64,000 nt of DNA. Source: Phytophthora colocasiae (Eukaryota > Oomycota > Peronosporomycetes > Peronosporales > Peronosporaceae). The notes under the pieces were generated by a model, which ran no database searches, was not told the DNA's origin, and saw nothing but the letters and a program-made list of their open reading frames with translations. Where the stretch lies: positions 124,001 through 188,000 of the forward strand of contig JAGKQI010000049.1 in assembly GCA_018806915.1 (NCBI GenBank). The letters run 5' to 3'. How positions within the stretch are numbered: position 1 is the first letter of the stretch; each line of letters begins with the position of its first letter. Positions 9,701-19,700 of the stretch are shown here, in pieces. The translations under genes were made by a program, and so were the position numbers.

Positions 9701-12700
9701 GGCTCGAGATTGGTTCAGATGAGAATATCTCGCACTTGGATAAGATCAAGCACATGGACCGTATTGCCGGCCTAAAATTCTCATACGTGACTAGTTGCCA
9801 GATTTACTCTGACCAACTTGCAGCTGGAGACTCCCGTGCTGCGGATATTGACTTGCTCATGCGCAAGTACCCTAACTGGCGTGTGAGCTACGTCGACACG
9901 ATTCGCCCACCTGCTGGTAGTGGCACTGAACCTCGCTATGATTGTGTACTGGCCAAGTCGGATGGTGATGAGATCGTCGAAGTGTACCGTTATGAACTAC
10001 CCGGTCACCCATTGGTTGGCGAGGGTAAGCCTGAAAACCAGAATATTGCTCTTCCATTCACTCGTGGTGAATATATACAGACTATCGATATGAACCAAGA
10101 GCACTACTTTGAAGAAGCACTCAAGATTCCAAATTTCCTGGCAACAGCTACGAAAAATGGACAAAATGTAACCGTCATCGGTATGAAGGAGCACATTTTC
10201 ACGGGCCGAGCATCGTCTTTGGCGCATTTCATGACGCTCCAAGAGCTGGTGTTCGTGAGTTTGACGCAGCGTGTGTTGGCGAACCCTCTTCAGAGTCGTA
10301 TGCACTACGGTCACCCCGATGTGTTCGAGAAATCCTTTATAATGTCCAATGGCGGTGTGTCAAAGGCCAGTAAAGGTATCAATTTGTCCGAGGATGTGTT
10401 TGCTGGTTACAACGTGGCACTTCGTGGTGAGAAGGTTACGCACCAAGAGTTCATGCAGTGTGGCAAGGGTCGTGATGTGACCTTGAGTCAAATTAACGCT
10501 TTCGAGGCCAAACTGTCAAACGGTAGCGCTGAAAGCTCTCTGAGTCGCGAGTCACATCGAATGGGTTCTGGCATGGATTTCTTCCGCCTTAACTCGATGT
10601 TCTACGGTCACATGGGCTTCTACATCTGTAACGCCTTGGTGGTACTCTGTGTGTTCGCGTACGCGTATGGCAAGGTTTATATCGTTCTTCACCAAGAAAT
10701 CGAGGAATCTGCCATTATCACCACGAGTTACCTGGATGATCTTGCTGAGGTCATGAACACCCAGTTCATCTTCCAGTTTGGTATGCTGATGACTATTCCT
10801 CTGATCGCTACGCTGTTTGTTGAGTACGGTTGGCACCAGGCTGTTGTAAACTTTGTCGAGCTGATTGTGACTCTTGGACCAGTGTTCTACATCTTTGAGA
10901 CTGGCACAAAATCACACTTTTACGATGTTGCTATCATGCGTGGTGGTTCCAAGTACCGCGGTACAGGTCGTGGATTTGCAATTGTTCGCGAAACTATGGT
11001 GAACTTCTACAAGGAGTACGCAGCCTCGCATTATCGTAAAGCTGTGGAGCTCATGGGTCTTATGATCATCTTCGGCGCGTACGGCAACTTCTCTATTGGT
11101 ACAAATGTACTGGCTGAGTATTGTGCAACTGCGGACTTTGACTGTGACACCGACCCGGACCAAATCCCGTCCAACATCACACTTTTGAACTCGTACAGTT
11201 CGAAGGGTCAGGACTACGGTATTGCTTCGTTCGCCGTGTGGTTGCTTGGCACGTGTTGGCTACTTGCGCCATTTTTGTTTAACACGGATGGCCTTGACTT
11301 CTCCAAGACCCGAGTGGATATCACGTACTGGCTATCCTGGCTCATGTCAGTAAAGGAGGCGGATGATGAAGAAAGACTGCTGCCGAACCACATGAGCAGC
11401 AATCCTTCGGGCCCTCAGGATACATGGAACGATTTCTACAACTATGAGGCCAGTCTTATGTATCCTATTGGTCCAATGAGCCGCTTTGTCTATGCTATCC
11501 GTGAGTTCCGACACCCTCTGGTCATGTACTACATCTTCATTTTCTCGTTCAATCTGAGCGACATTGGAATGCTGTTGGCCTGTGTTGGTGGCATTGCTGT
11601 TTTACTCTGGATCGGTGGTTTTGGCCTCGGCATGTGCTTGCGCAACAAGGCACGTGTTCCACGCGCTATGCTCTATGTGCTGATGGTGGTGATTATTGGT
11701 GTGGCACCTTTCGTTGTTGGTTCCATGCAGGACTGGGACGGAATCAAGTCGTTCTCGCTGACGATAGCCATTTTTACCGGACTGTTTTCGCTTCTGCACT
11801 ACCTACAGCTGCTCCATGGTTTATTCGGTCTTCCCATTGCGAAGTGGGGCCTCGTACGTGAACTTGCTTTCTTCTTCGACGTGGTGGTAGGCCTGTTCCT
11901 GGCTATTCCGCTTTTGATTTTGTCTGCTTTTCCGTTCATGAAGACCATCCAGACGCGTATGATGTACAACGGCGGTTTCTCACGTGCTCTGAGCTCTGGT
12001 AGTGAGTTTGCGGCTTCACTGAGTGTGGTTGTGGGCGGTCTTAGCGGCTTCACGTATGGCTGGCTGACCTGCCTCATTTTTTCGCTGGGATATGTGAATT
12101 CTCCATCGGACAACTTTGTGAATCAGTCGTTTGTTTACTACAACAACGAGACACTGGATGGCGCTCTAGATTTGACAATGATCAAGGTGTACGCTGCGGC
12201 AGCAGGTGCCATCGGCGTCATTCTGAGCGGTGGTCTAGCTCACGTAATTGGACGTCGTTGGACGATCGAGGTCTCTTGCTTCGTGACGTTTGCTGGTTGC
12301 GCTCTCGTGTGGCTGGAGTCGAGCTCGATGGCACTGATTGGAATCTGTCTAGCATCAGCTGGTATTGCCATGCTCTCGCTCGTGTGCCCCCTTTACAACT
12401 TCGAGATCAACATGCAGGGATGGAAGGGCAAGGGCGTACTGATGTTCCTAACCAGTGCTGCGCTGGGCTACATGATTGAGGCGGTGCTCGTTAACGATAT
12501 CAATGCGACGACGATGTCCAAGGACTGGGGCAACTCTCCGTATCACGACTGGCAGTGGCAGTTCATCTTTGGCATCATCCCTATCGTGCTGCTTGTGCCA
12601 AGTATGTTCTTCCTGCCCGAGAGCCACTTCTGGGAATATCGTCGTAAGAGCGACCCGAAGGCGGCCGAGGCAACATTGGTTCGCCTGCGTCAGCGCCATG

Positions 12701-13569
12701 ATGTGATGGAGGAAGTGAATGAGCTAAAGGACTCCTTCGTGGTCAAGGAAGGGCGTGTGAACGTCCCGTTCCGCATTGTGCTCGTGATTGTACTTCAGGC
12801 TTCCTTTGCTCTGTTCACATCGGGGGCATTGCTGCACCGTGTGCTTGTCCAGCCTTCTCCTAGCCAGGCTGGTGCCCAGACATCGAAGTGGCAGATCTAC
12901 TACGGTATCATGACGTTCGTGGGCGCGGTACTGAGTCTGCTAACAGTAGACAACCTTCGCCGCAAGACGATCTTCAAAGACGTGCTCCCATTCTCAGCAG
13001 CACTTTCAGCGGCATGTGGAGCGCTGGGTCTCGCCGATCAGGAGGACAGCGTTATCACTCAGATCCTGGTGTTTGTAGCGTTTGTCAGCGGCGCGTTGAG
13101 TCTCATCTGCGGTACTTGGATCACTGCGATCGAGGTCTTCCCTCCGTACCAGAACGGACGATACATCATCATGTCCTTCGTGGTGTACTACGCGGTGCAG
13201 GCAGCAATCTACGTGGTGGAGCCCTCGTTCGCCATCAGCCACTTGATCTTCGCCGGCCTGTGTCTGCTGCTCACGGTCTTCATGTTCGTTGTGTGCGCCA
13301 GCTCCAAGTACGGCGCCATCGAGCTCAAGAGCGAGAAGAAGATGCGCAAGGACGCCGAGGCCGCGCGCAACAGACCGTCATTTGTGGCGCGTGTATCCCG
13401 CTCCCAGAGCTTCCTCCGCTCGCGGTCGAACGTGCGTCGTTCATCGTCGCACTACTCGGCAGCAGCTTTGACCCCACAGGAGGGAAGCTACTCGAACTTC
13501 GAGTCTCCAGCTGGACTAAACGTCAACGGCGGCACTCGTCGAACACTCAACGGCTCTCAGGCATTGTAA
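6706..13569 (+). CDS. 1,3-beta-glucan (callose) synthase GT48 fused to a C-terminal sugar-porter-like MFS module
   Basis: 2,287 residues from the first in-frame ATG (the open frame reaches a TTG at 6,625). Order: a basic/proline-rich N-terminus; an FKS1-type domain (~155-285, IALFLLIWGESANLRFMPEC); several membrane helices (~290-560); the large cytosolic GT48 catalytic region (~880-1330) with VTPYYNE and the signature GRDVTLSQINAFEAKLSNG; a second membrane block (~1,335-1,760). About 440 further residues look like a major-facilitator sugar porter: GGLAHVIGRRW (~1,842), LPESHFWEYRRKSD (~1,970) and around 10-12 hydrophobic helices. GT48 enzymes polymerise UDP-glucose into beta-1,3-glucan across the plasma membrane, the main wall polymer of oomycetes. 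The transporter-like tail might help move substrate or glucan, or serve as scaffold. There is one uninterrupted frame across the junction. Confidence 0.93.
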   Translation: MMKKEKPGERGMHRQMSAAPPPRRRAPSNYQTVEDVAAERGVSISRPPLDKGLPQQPIVALTSSGPTRPPRPGAGSFELLQAKFGFQEGNVRNQKEHFECWVLNYESRILEAAVTPMDTENAIETIHAKFFRNYIKWCQFLRTQPYLLDTAPYPGAAERQIALFLLIWGESANLRFMPECLCFLYHKMAAKLDGAEKMPNAPEGTFLRRIVRPLYNVVAKMRNVTPQKNGAGVDHKNVTNYDDVNEFFWRDTCLNFDEFNVAEAVNVQDYKTFKERRSFCNPILAFFRIYFFLFVMLHILVVIAYVGYRSDPNDTDGFKFYSNFFTSDITDIRNHAFYSIFMTISGMLALKVVLDVWIDGTRIFSRIMYAVSVFVRLVWHTIFFGLFTAVNAAPYKTLIGSSDLLTMAPVFIGVYMVPIVIVSIVQMFFRGLIWRSAFLSSLDGTREQYIGRTMGQGWGDFFCYGTFWTIIFVCKFLFNLQLMVKPLIGPSVEIYSVDISARQLENGIIESDHNIAFLAAMWAPVVLVYIYDSQIWLAIAQAIVGAWIGFRLKIGHSARIKEFVKRLQQAPNLFDEKVVSAAARGQLAINNNPLSSSSVAPDANSRLRFAVVWNEVVSSFRLSDLLDDRETAILQYQISDTGAVEEPVFLIAGEAQAAADISAKSKTKRMSDAQLFKELKKAGVLGCANNCVDIMFQILRQLLGPEDLELVGVFHQILAGGRVSGVVNLTHIGLVRENVVDLLASILDLPEPTVGPTGAAFGFPHDQVLVVVQRVDALLKSIELMLEEEWMAEKLRKSAFAKMTPDLAYQKEQLMSIFADRISQRDSNSPTRTTSPSSNESVVSLSTRLFFLLTLDAADALPRCHEAQRRMSFFLNSLHMKIPSIDSIAAMQSFSVVTPYYNETVLFSVDELNGRVDSNPLFRKVEQKGRDLSILKYLITFHDDEWGNFLERVGVASMDEALAETPTQVRLWASMRGQTLARTVHGMMMYEDALKMLRWLEIGSDENISHLDKIKHMDRIAGLKFSYVTSCQIYSDQLAAGDSRAADIDLLMRKYPNWRVSYVDTIRPPAGSGTEPRYDCVLAKSDGDEIVEVYRYELPGHPLVGEGKPENQNIALPFTRGEYIQTIDMNQEHYFEEALKIPNFLATATKNGQNVTVIGMKEHIFTGRASSLAHFMTLQELVFVSLTQRVLANPLQSRMHYGHPDVFEKSFIMSNGGVSKASKGINLSEDVFAGYNVALRGEKVTHQEFMQCGKGRDVTLSQINAFEAKLSNGSAESSLSRESHRMGSGMDFFRLNSMFYGHMGFYICNALVVLCVFAYAYGKVYIVLHQEIEESAIITTSYLDDLAEVMNTQFIFQFGMLMTIPLIATLFVEYGWHQAVVNFVELIVTLGPVFYIFETGTKSHFYDVAIMRGGSKYRGTGRGFAIVRETMVNFYKEYAASHYRKAVELMGLMIIFGAYGNFSIGTNVLAEYCATADFDCDTDPDQIPSNITLLNSYSSKGQDYGIASFAVWLLGTCWLLAPFLFNTDGLDFSKTRVDITYWLSWLMSVKEADDEERLLPNHMSSNPSGPQDTWNDFYNYEASLMYPIGPMSRFVYAIREFRHPLVMYYIFIFSFNLSDIGMLLACVGGIAVLLWIGGFGLGMCLRNKARVPRAMLYVLMVVIIGVAPFVVGSMQDWDGIKSFSLTIAIFTGLFSLLHYLQLLHGLFGLPIAKWGLVRELAFFFDVVVGLFLAIPLLILSAFPFMKTIQTRMMYNGGFSRALSSGSEFAASLSVVVGGLSGFTYGWLTCLIFSLGYVNSPSDNFVNQSFVYYNNETLDGALDLTMIKVYAAAAGAIGVILSGGLAHVIGRRWTIEVSCFVTFAGCALVWLESSSMALIGICLASAGIAMLSLVCPLYNFEINMQGWKGKGVLMFLTSAALGYMIEAVLVNDINATTMSKDWGNSPYHDWQWQFIFGIIPIVLLVPSMFFLPESHFWEYRRKSDPKAAEATLVRLRQRHDVMEEVNELKDSFVVKEGRVNVPFRIVLVIVLQASFALFTSGALLHRVLVQPSPSQAGAQTSKWQIYYGIMTFVGAVLSLLTVDNLRRKTIFKDVLPFSAALSAACGALGLADQEDSVITQILVFVAFVSGALSLICGTWITAIEVFPPYQNGRYIIMSFVVYYAVQAAIYVVEPSFAISHLIFAGLCLLLTVFMFVVCASSKYGAIELKSEKKMRKDAEAARNRPSFVARVSRSQSFLRSRSNVRRSSSHYSAAALTPQEGSYSNFESPAGLNVNGGTRRTLNGSQAL

Positions 13570-13778
13570 AACGCCGTTAGTCAATCTTCTCCATTAATGG
13601 AGAACAAGGAGAGAGAAAGTATCACAAGCTTTAATATATGGGTAATGCATTGGTGACACAAGTGCAAGGTCAAGTTGAAGTCAGCAGGATCCTGCTTAGG
13701 TATTGGCTGTATCCCCCATCATTTTCAACCAATGACATGTGATAATATCTTTCTCAGAAGCCTAAAGTTCAAGAAACG

Positions 13779-16700
13779 ATGGAGGCGGAAGAGCTGCAAG
13801 CAGCGCATGCGGACGCGGCTGTGGAGAGCTCCAGTGCCGATACAAGTGACTTAAATCCAAGTGAAGATGTCTCTGCAGTTGTCACAGAAGTTTCGCCACC
13901 CGCTGCGCAGTCTGAAGCCACGAGAGTCGAAGCTGAAGCCTGGGGAACTAGAGACGATGAAGACGGCTGGATGCCTAAGCCTGCGCGGCTTCATTCAGGC
14001 CGGACACGGTCCTGCGCGGTGTGTTTTGTCTCTTTACAGTACACAGCTGCTGCCAGTTGGGATGAGTACCTGCAGAGCGAGGAATATCTTCAGCAATTAC
14101 AGGCGAACGTCCTGCAGGACGGGTTCATTTCGTCGTTAATCTGCGGGGAGAACACAGCAGGCGATCTACCTACGGAGCACCGGATGCATAAGAACAGGAA
14201 GTTTAAATGTCGCCAGAGTGTGGCGGATTATAAAAACATGACTAGTGCGGGGGTCGTGGACAAGTCAGGAATGGAGAAAGGCTCTATTCGAACATTGGAG
14301 GAGATGCTCATTGAGGCTCTACCCACTCCAGTGTTCACCCATGTGCTGGAGAGGAGGCTAGCTGTTATTTCACACAGTTCCAAGATCGCCTGTGATCTCA
14401 TGAGTCATGACGGAGTGAAGAAAATTCCTCGACCTGTGGAGAGTGCTCCGGGGAACGAGGAACTCCACCATTTAGCTATCCACACCCTCGGGGCTTTGCT
14501 GAGTTCCTTCGACTACAAAAGCCCTCAAGCGTTGAGGTCGTTCCAAGAGTTGTCTCAACTACTGCGGCGATTCCCCGTTCTGTCGTTGTATTCGTTCTGG
14601 AGTCCAGCCAAGAAGGCACCCGACAAAGCATTGCTGTTTGATAAAGGAGCAGTGGAGGCGACGTCGGTAGCTACGAGCTCGGACCCGCATGAAGCTTATT
14701 GTGCAGTCGATGGAGTGAAGAATACATTCTGGCAGTCTCAGCCTCGACCGGGCGTTGTGAACTTCGTAGTGAGGTCCACGGAGTTGAGCAAAGTCACGTC
14801 GATTGGGATCCAGTGGCATATGAAATGTGTGCCGCAGACTGTAAGCATTCAGTATCGACCTGAGGGCAGTGATAGCTTTGTCCAGACTTCCGGAGAACGG
14901 ACGGTGTCTCACTCTGGCCCTACGTTGATTGAAACAGAATTTCCTCCCTCATGCCAAGAAGCAAGGATTGTCATGTCAGGCACGCCATCATCGAATCGCA
15001 ATGGGACGTACGCAATTGAGCAATTGCGATTCAATATGCCCGCACCCGGTTCACTTTTTTCAGACCCCAAATCAACTCTGAGTGCCATCGCTCATTGGCT
15101 TTTGGGTGCGTTGGAGGCTGGTGACGAAGTTATCGTGGCAGAAGCTATCGGAGCACTGAGGGCCTGGGCTTTGTCAACAGCATCGCTTAATGTTACGATG
15201 CTGTTTGTGGATGCACTATTGCGATTTAATGATAGCGATGGAGACCCGTTTCGACGTAAGATTGCTGCACAGGTATTAGAACAAGGTAATCTCCTACTGA
15301 AGGGGATAAACGCGTATCATCAAGAAGAGTCCCGACGGTTGACACACGAAGGAGACAAAGTTGGTTTTGGTGATGTTCGCAAAGTTGCAGCCCTTTTCGA
15401 GGCATCAGTTTGTTCAAGTGGTGTAATTGTCGAGGATGGAGGTATTGTTGTCCGTACGCGAGAAACAAGTTACCAATATGCAGCAGTGAATTGTGGAATA
15501 GCTTCTGGAAAAGCCTCATGGAAATTCCGGCTGGATACAGACACGCAGGATGACGAAATGACTTGTTTTGGTGCTGCCATACTTCCTGTGACTGTGAATG
15601 GCTACGACTCGTCCCCTAGTCTTTGGATGCTGCGAGGCTATAATGGCAATCTATATGCTCGTGGGCACAAATTAAGTCGAACTATTGGTAAAGTACACCC
15701 TGGTGATATTGTTCAGGTTGATGTTGACATGGGAGAAGGGACTTTAGCGTACAAAATCAACGGAACGGACTATGGGGTAGTTTTTACTGACCTTGCTGGA
15801 CACGAAGTTCACCCGGCCGTCTCGTTCTATGGATCCGGAAAAGTAATTACTCTACTTGGAGTCACGAAGTGGGACTGCTCTAGTTCCGGTCCTGCTGACA
15901 TTGACCCACTTTTTCTGTCGAGCATGAAAGAGTATCATTTTTCTGTTGGATACGGCACTTTAGGGAAAGGCAATCAGCTGGGGTATGCAAGCAATGGTGA
16001 TTCGAATGCATCTACACTAGCTACTGGCAGTACTTCGATTCACATCAATGGCGAGGCTAAGCAACGCTGTCTATCGACACACCCGCCTTCGCACGGCGAT
16101 GCCTATGTGATGTACGATTTATCCGAATCGTACCGGTTGATAAGTGGAGCAGTCGCCATTAATGACGACACAGGAAGTGAAATGTTTCAAAGTCGCGGTT
16201 CGTCTCTGGTGTTCAAGATATTTGGCGACGATAATTTGCTGTGGGAGTCAAAGCAGATGACAGAAAGCCACGTGCTTGAACAATTTGAAGTTGATGTTAA
16301 AGATGTGCGGATGCTGGAGATCAAAGTGTCATGTTCGGGGTCGAATCACTGTGCACACGCAGTCTGGGTCGACCCATGTTTGCATCCTGTGGAAGAATGG
16401 GCGTGCTCAAAGTGCGCTTTTGTGAATAAGGGTTCATTCAAAGTGTGCACGGTGTGTAGAAATGGAATTCGCGACGAGAGCTTGGTTTTTGTGTCAGTGG
16501 ACACTTCAAAGGATACGCCCAGCGACGCATTGACAGCGAATTTTGGTACTGTTCACAAATTGGAGTCACCCAGCGAACTTGGCACCGTAATAATCAGTCA
16601 GATATATGGTTTATATCAGTTTCAGTCTGGAAACTCGAGTTCGTCGAAGTTCGTCCCGTTTGAGGAGCCATTTTGTCGCCAGCCCAGTAACGATGCGCTT

Positions 16701-19700
16701 TCCTTACTATTGGACATACTCCGGCGATTTCATATGCATTGCACCCAAGCAAACGAAGATGTGGGTTCAATGCACTTCCGCAATGGCTGTGTCCACATTC
16801 TAGGAATTATCAGAGCCAACTTGGAAAGTATTGAGTGTCACGATGTGAAAGACCCAATAGCTGAGCTAGGAGTAACGCCCACTATGATATCGGATTTACG
16901 TGGCGAATTGGAAGCAATCGCACGCATTCGGGAAGAACGTGAAACTTCTGAGGAAGGGATGACTGAAGATATCGCGGTTGCTGCTGCTCAGACTATTGTG
17001 GCTGGAATCTCTGTTCTATACCCCTCTCCAACTGAGAAGCTAGAGTTACTGCTTCAATTGTTGCGGATGTATATTGCAAACCCGTTTGATATCACCTCAG
17101 CTTCCTATTTTGTCCTGACATCGATACTGAAGCTTCTCGCTGCCCCAGGACCTGATGGAATATTGACCCTTATGCCTTTCAAGGGGGTGGAGGTCTCTAA
17201 GTCCAGAAGGTCAAATTACAAGGAGGCAGAAGAAGCGTCTTGGTTCCCAGCAGTAACAGAAACGGTTGGGCTTCTCATGCAGGTCGTGGTGGATGCACAT
17301 AAAAAACACCTTGAAGCTGGCAATACACTGTGTGAGTCGACTCAGGAAGGCGGTGTTTTTTTCGAAATTGCGATACGCTTGCTGAAGACATATCAGCTTT
17401 ATTTGCTTTCTGAAGCTGTCGAGTTGACGAAGACAAGCGCATTGGAGAACGATCTAGCTAGCCCTAGAGATGCAACAGAGCTAAGAGCTTTGATGCGACG
17501 TCGGCTTCAAGTTCAAGAAGCGACTATCCAGTTTGGATATCTATCCCTAAATGCTTACCGGGACCTGATTGATAGTATCACCACTTTTCAAGCTGAAGAA
17601 TCGTTTCTTCTTTCTCAAGTAGCAGCAGATCGCCAAGCCAGTGTTCGTTCGTACGCAATCCCCTTGCTATCGGAAGTGCTGCCATGGTTCGTGTCTTGCT
17701 TGTGTCTGCTTCGTCGTCAAACGTGGCTTGCCAGACCTATACTCCCGGCGGTAGTTCGACTTCTTGAAACCTTGGATCGTTATTGCTCGGAGCTACAGCC
17801 TGTAAGCAAGTCTGCGCACCGGTTCCAACAGTTGGAGGCTCACCAAAAGGCAAGATTAATTGAATCTCAAGAGATGGAGCGTGCTGCTGCACTTGAAAGG
17901 GATTCAAGCTTCCGGTCGCACACGTCCAAACGACTGTACAACGTGTTCCACCAACTCTACACTGGGGAAAAGGACCACTTCGAAGGCCAGATTGGCTTTC
18001 AATTTGAAGCTACGAGCTCCTTTAGCATCGTAGCTTTGGGACGCTCAGTGAACCCTACCAGGCACGGTGGCCGACTCACACGGGAACACACAATTCGCTT
18101 GTGGGAAGAAGGATCACAGTTGCTAGTGGCTCAAGTCACTGTCGGGGGGAATTCCAAGAAGGACGCTTTAGGCTATGCACTGGAGATGCTGCTATCTCCT
18201 GCACGAATTACACAGGGAAAACTTTATCGTCTAACGACGCAGGAGTTTGCAAATGGCGGCGATCCGTGGTACAAGAAAGAAAACCTGCCGGACGAAGAGT
18301 ATGACGAGTCATTTATCAAGATTCTGCGCGATTGCTATGCGTCTGGATCTGTGGGATTTCCAGGGTCGCAAAACATGATGGGAGCTGCATATGGAGTCCC
18401 CACGTTCATGGTGCAGGATGAAACGCCCCTAGCCAATCTTCCTCGGTTTGTTCCTCCACATGGCTGCCTTCCACTACTTTTTAACACGAAGAAGAAACTG
18501 AATTCTATCTGTATCAGTCACACCGGGACGTCTGCGTACGTAAAAGATGGGACAGATACATGGCGAACTTGTTTCTTGAGAACAGCATTTCTTCACGGGG
18601 TGCATTCGGTGGATTTCGCACTTAAATGCTCCCGTGCTGGAGGAATGGTATCTGGACATATCTGCATTGGAATTGATTGGCGTAGTGCAAGCTCTCAGCT
18701 CTCTGCTTACGATACATTTTTGGGAGAAACATCTAGTAGCATTGGCTGGATGCCTTCAATTGGAGCGGTCTGGATAAAAGGTGTACGATATGACTATGGC
18801 CCGAAGCTTTCAGTTGCCACAGGGGATGTCTTTACGGTAACAATCGATTACGACTTACAGCTCCTGTCATTTGCGTATAACGGAAAAAACTTGGGAGTCG
18901 CGGTGGGCCCACAAGCGATTCATCCTCTAGGAACAATGATTGAGGAGCTCCCTGAAGTAGCAATCATAGGTGTGTCACTTTATGGTTCTCAAGATGTAGT
19001 GCAAGTTCGACCATCCGGGATAGCAAAGTCGACCCTACGTATCCATTGGCTGTTTGACTTGCTTAACTCTCTGGCTTCTCTCGCTGGGCGTATAGCGAGC
19101 ACTCTTATTGCTGGACACCCAGTGGATGGTGTGGAGGAAGAGCTACTACCCTGGCTGCAGTCCCAACTACTGAGTGGGGGGATTGCTGAGTGTTCTACCG
19201 GACCAGATCCACCAAGTGCAACCTTCCCATTGCGTTGGAGTGAGGCACTCCAAGCGGAATTCACTCGTTATCCACCCTCCGATCAGTCCGCTGGAGTGCT
19301 GATTGGTTTATTGCAAAATGCACCATCAAGTGTCGAGAAAGACTCCGTATTAAGGAAACGCGGGTCTGGAGGACGCCTAGGAGGATCTGATAGTGTGAGC
19401 GAGCAAGATCATGCATTCTGGGGGAACTGGACTACAGACATGACTGACAGAGGAACAGTACAACTGATTTTGTCGTGGCTCGAGAAACACTCACCGGATC
19501 GGACCTTCTTAAGTCGCCTCGGACGATTTCCATTTTGTGAGCGATGGATGTGCGCAGCTTTGATCATGCACGCACCATCTCACGTACGTCAAGAGGTACA
19601 AGCAATTGCCGCAGGGGCAGGGGCTAGTACAGCGGGGGAAGTGGTTGGAGCTGAATTCTTTCTCGCCCACGCGAATCTAACGCCGTCTGATGACCTCATT

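Noticed and set aside
12888..13580. 230-codon frame-shifted ORF at the end of the glucan synthase fusion
   Set aside because: Out-of-frame shadow of the MFS-like module; Arg/Ser/His-rich with no domain.
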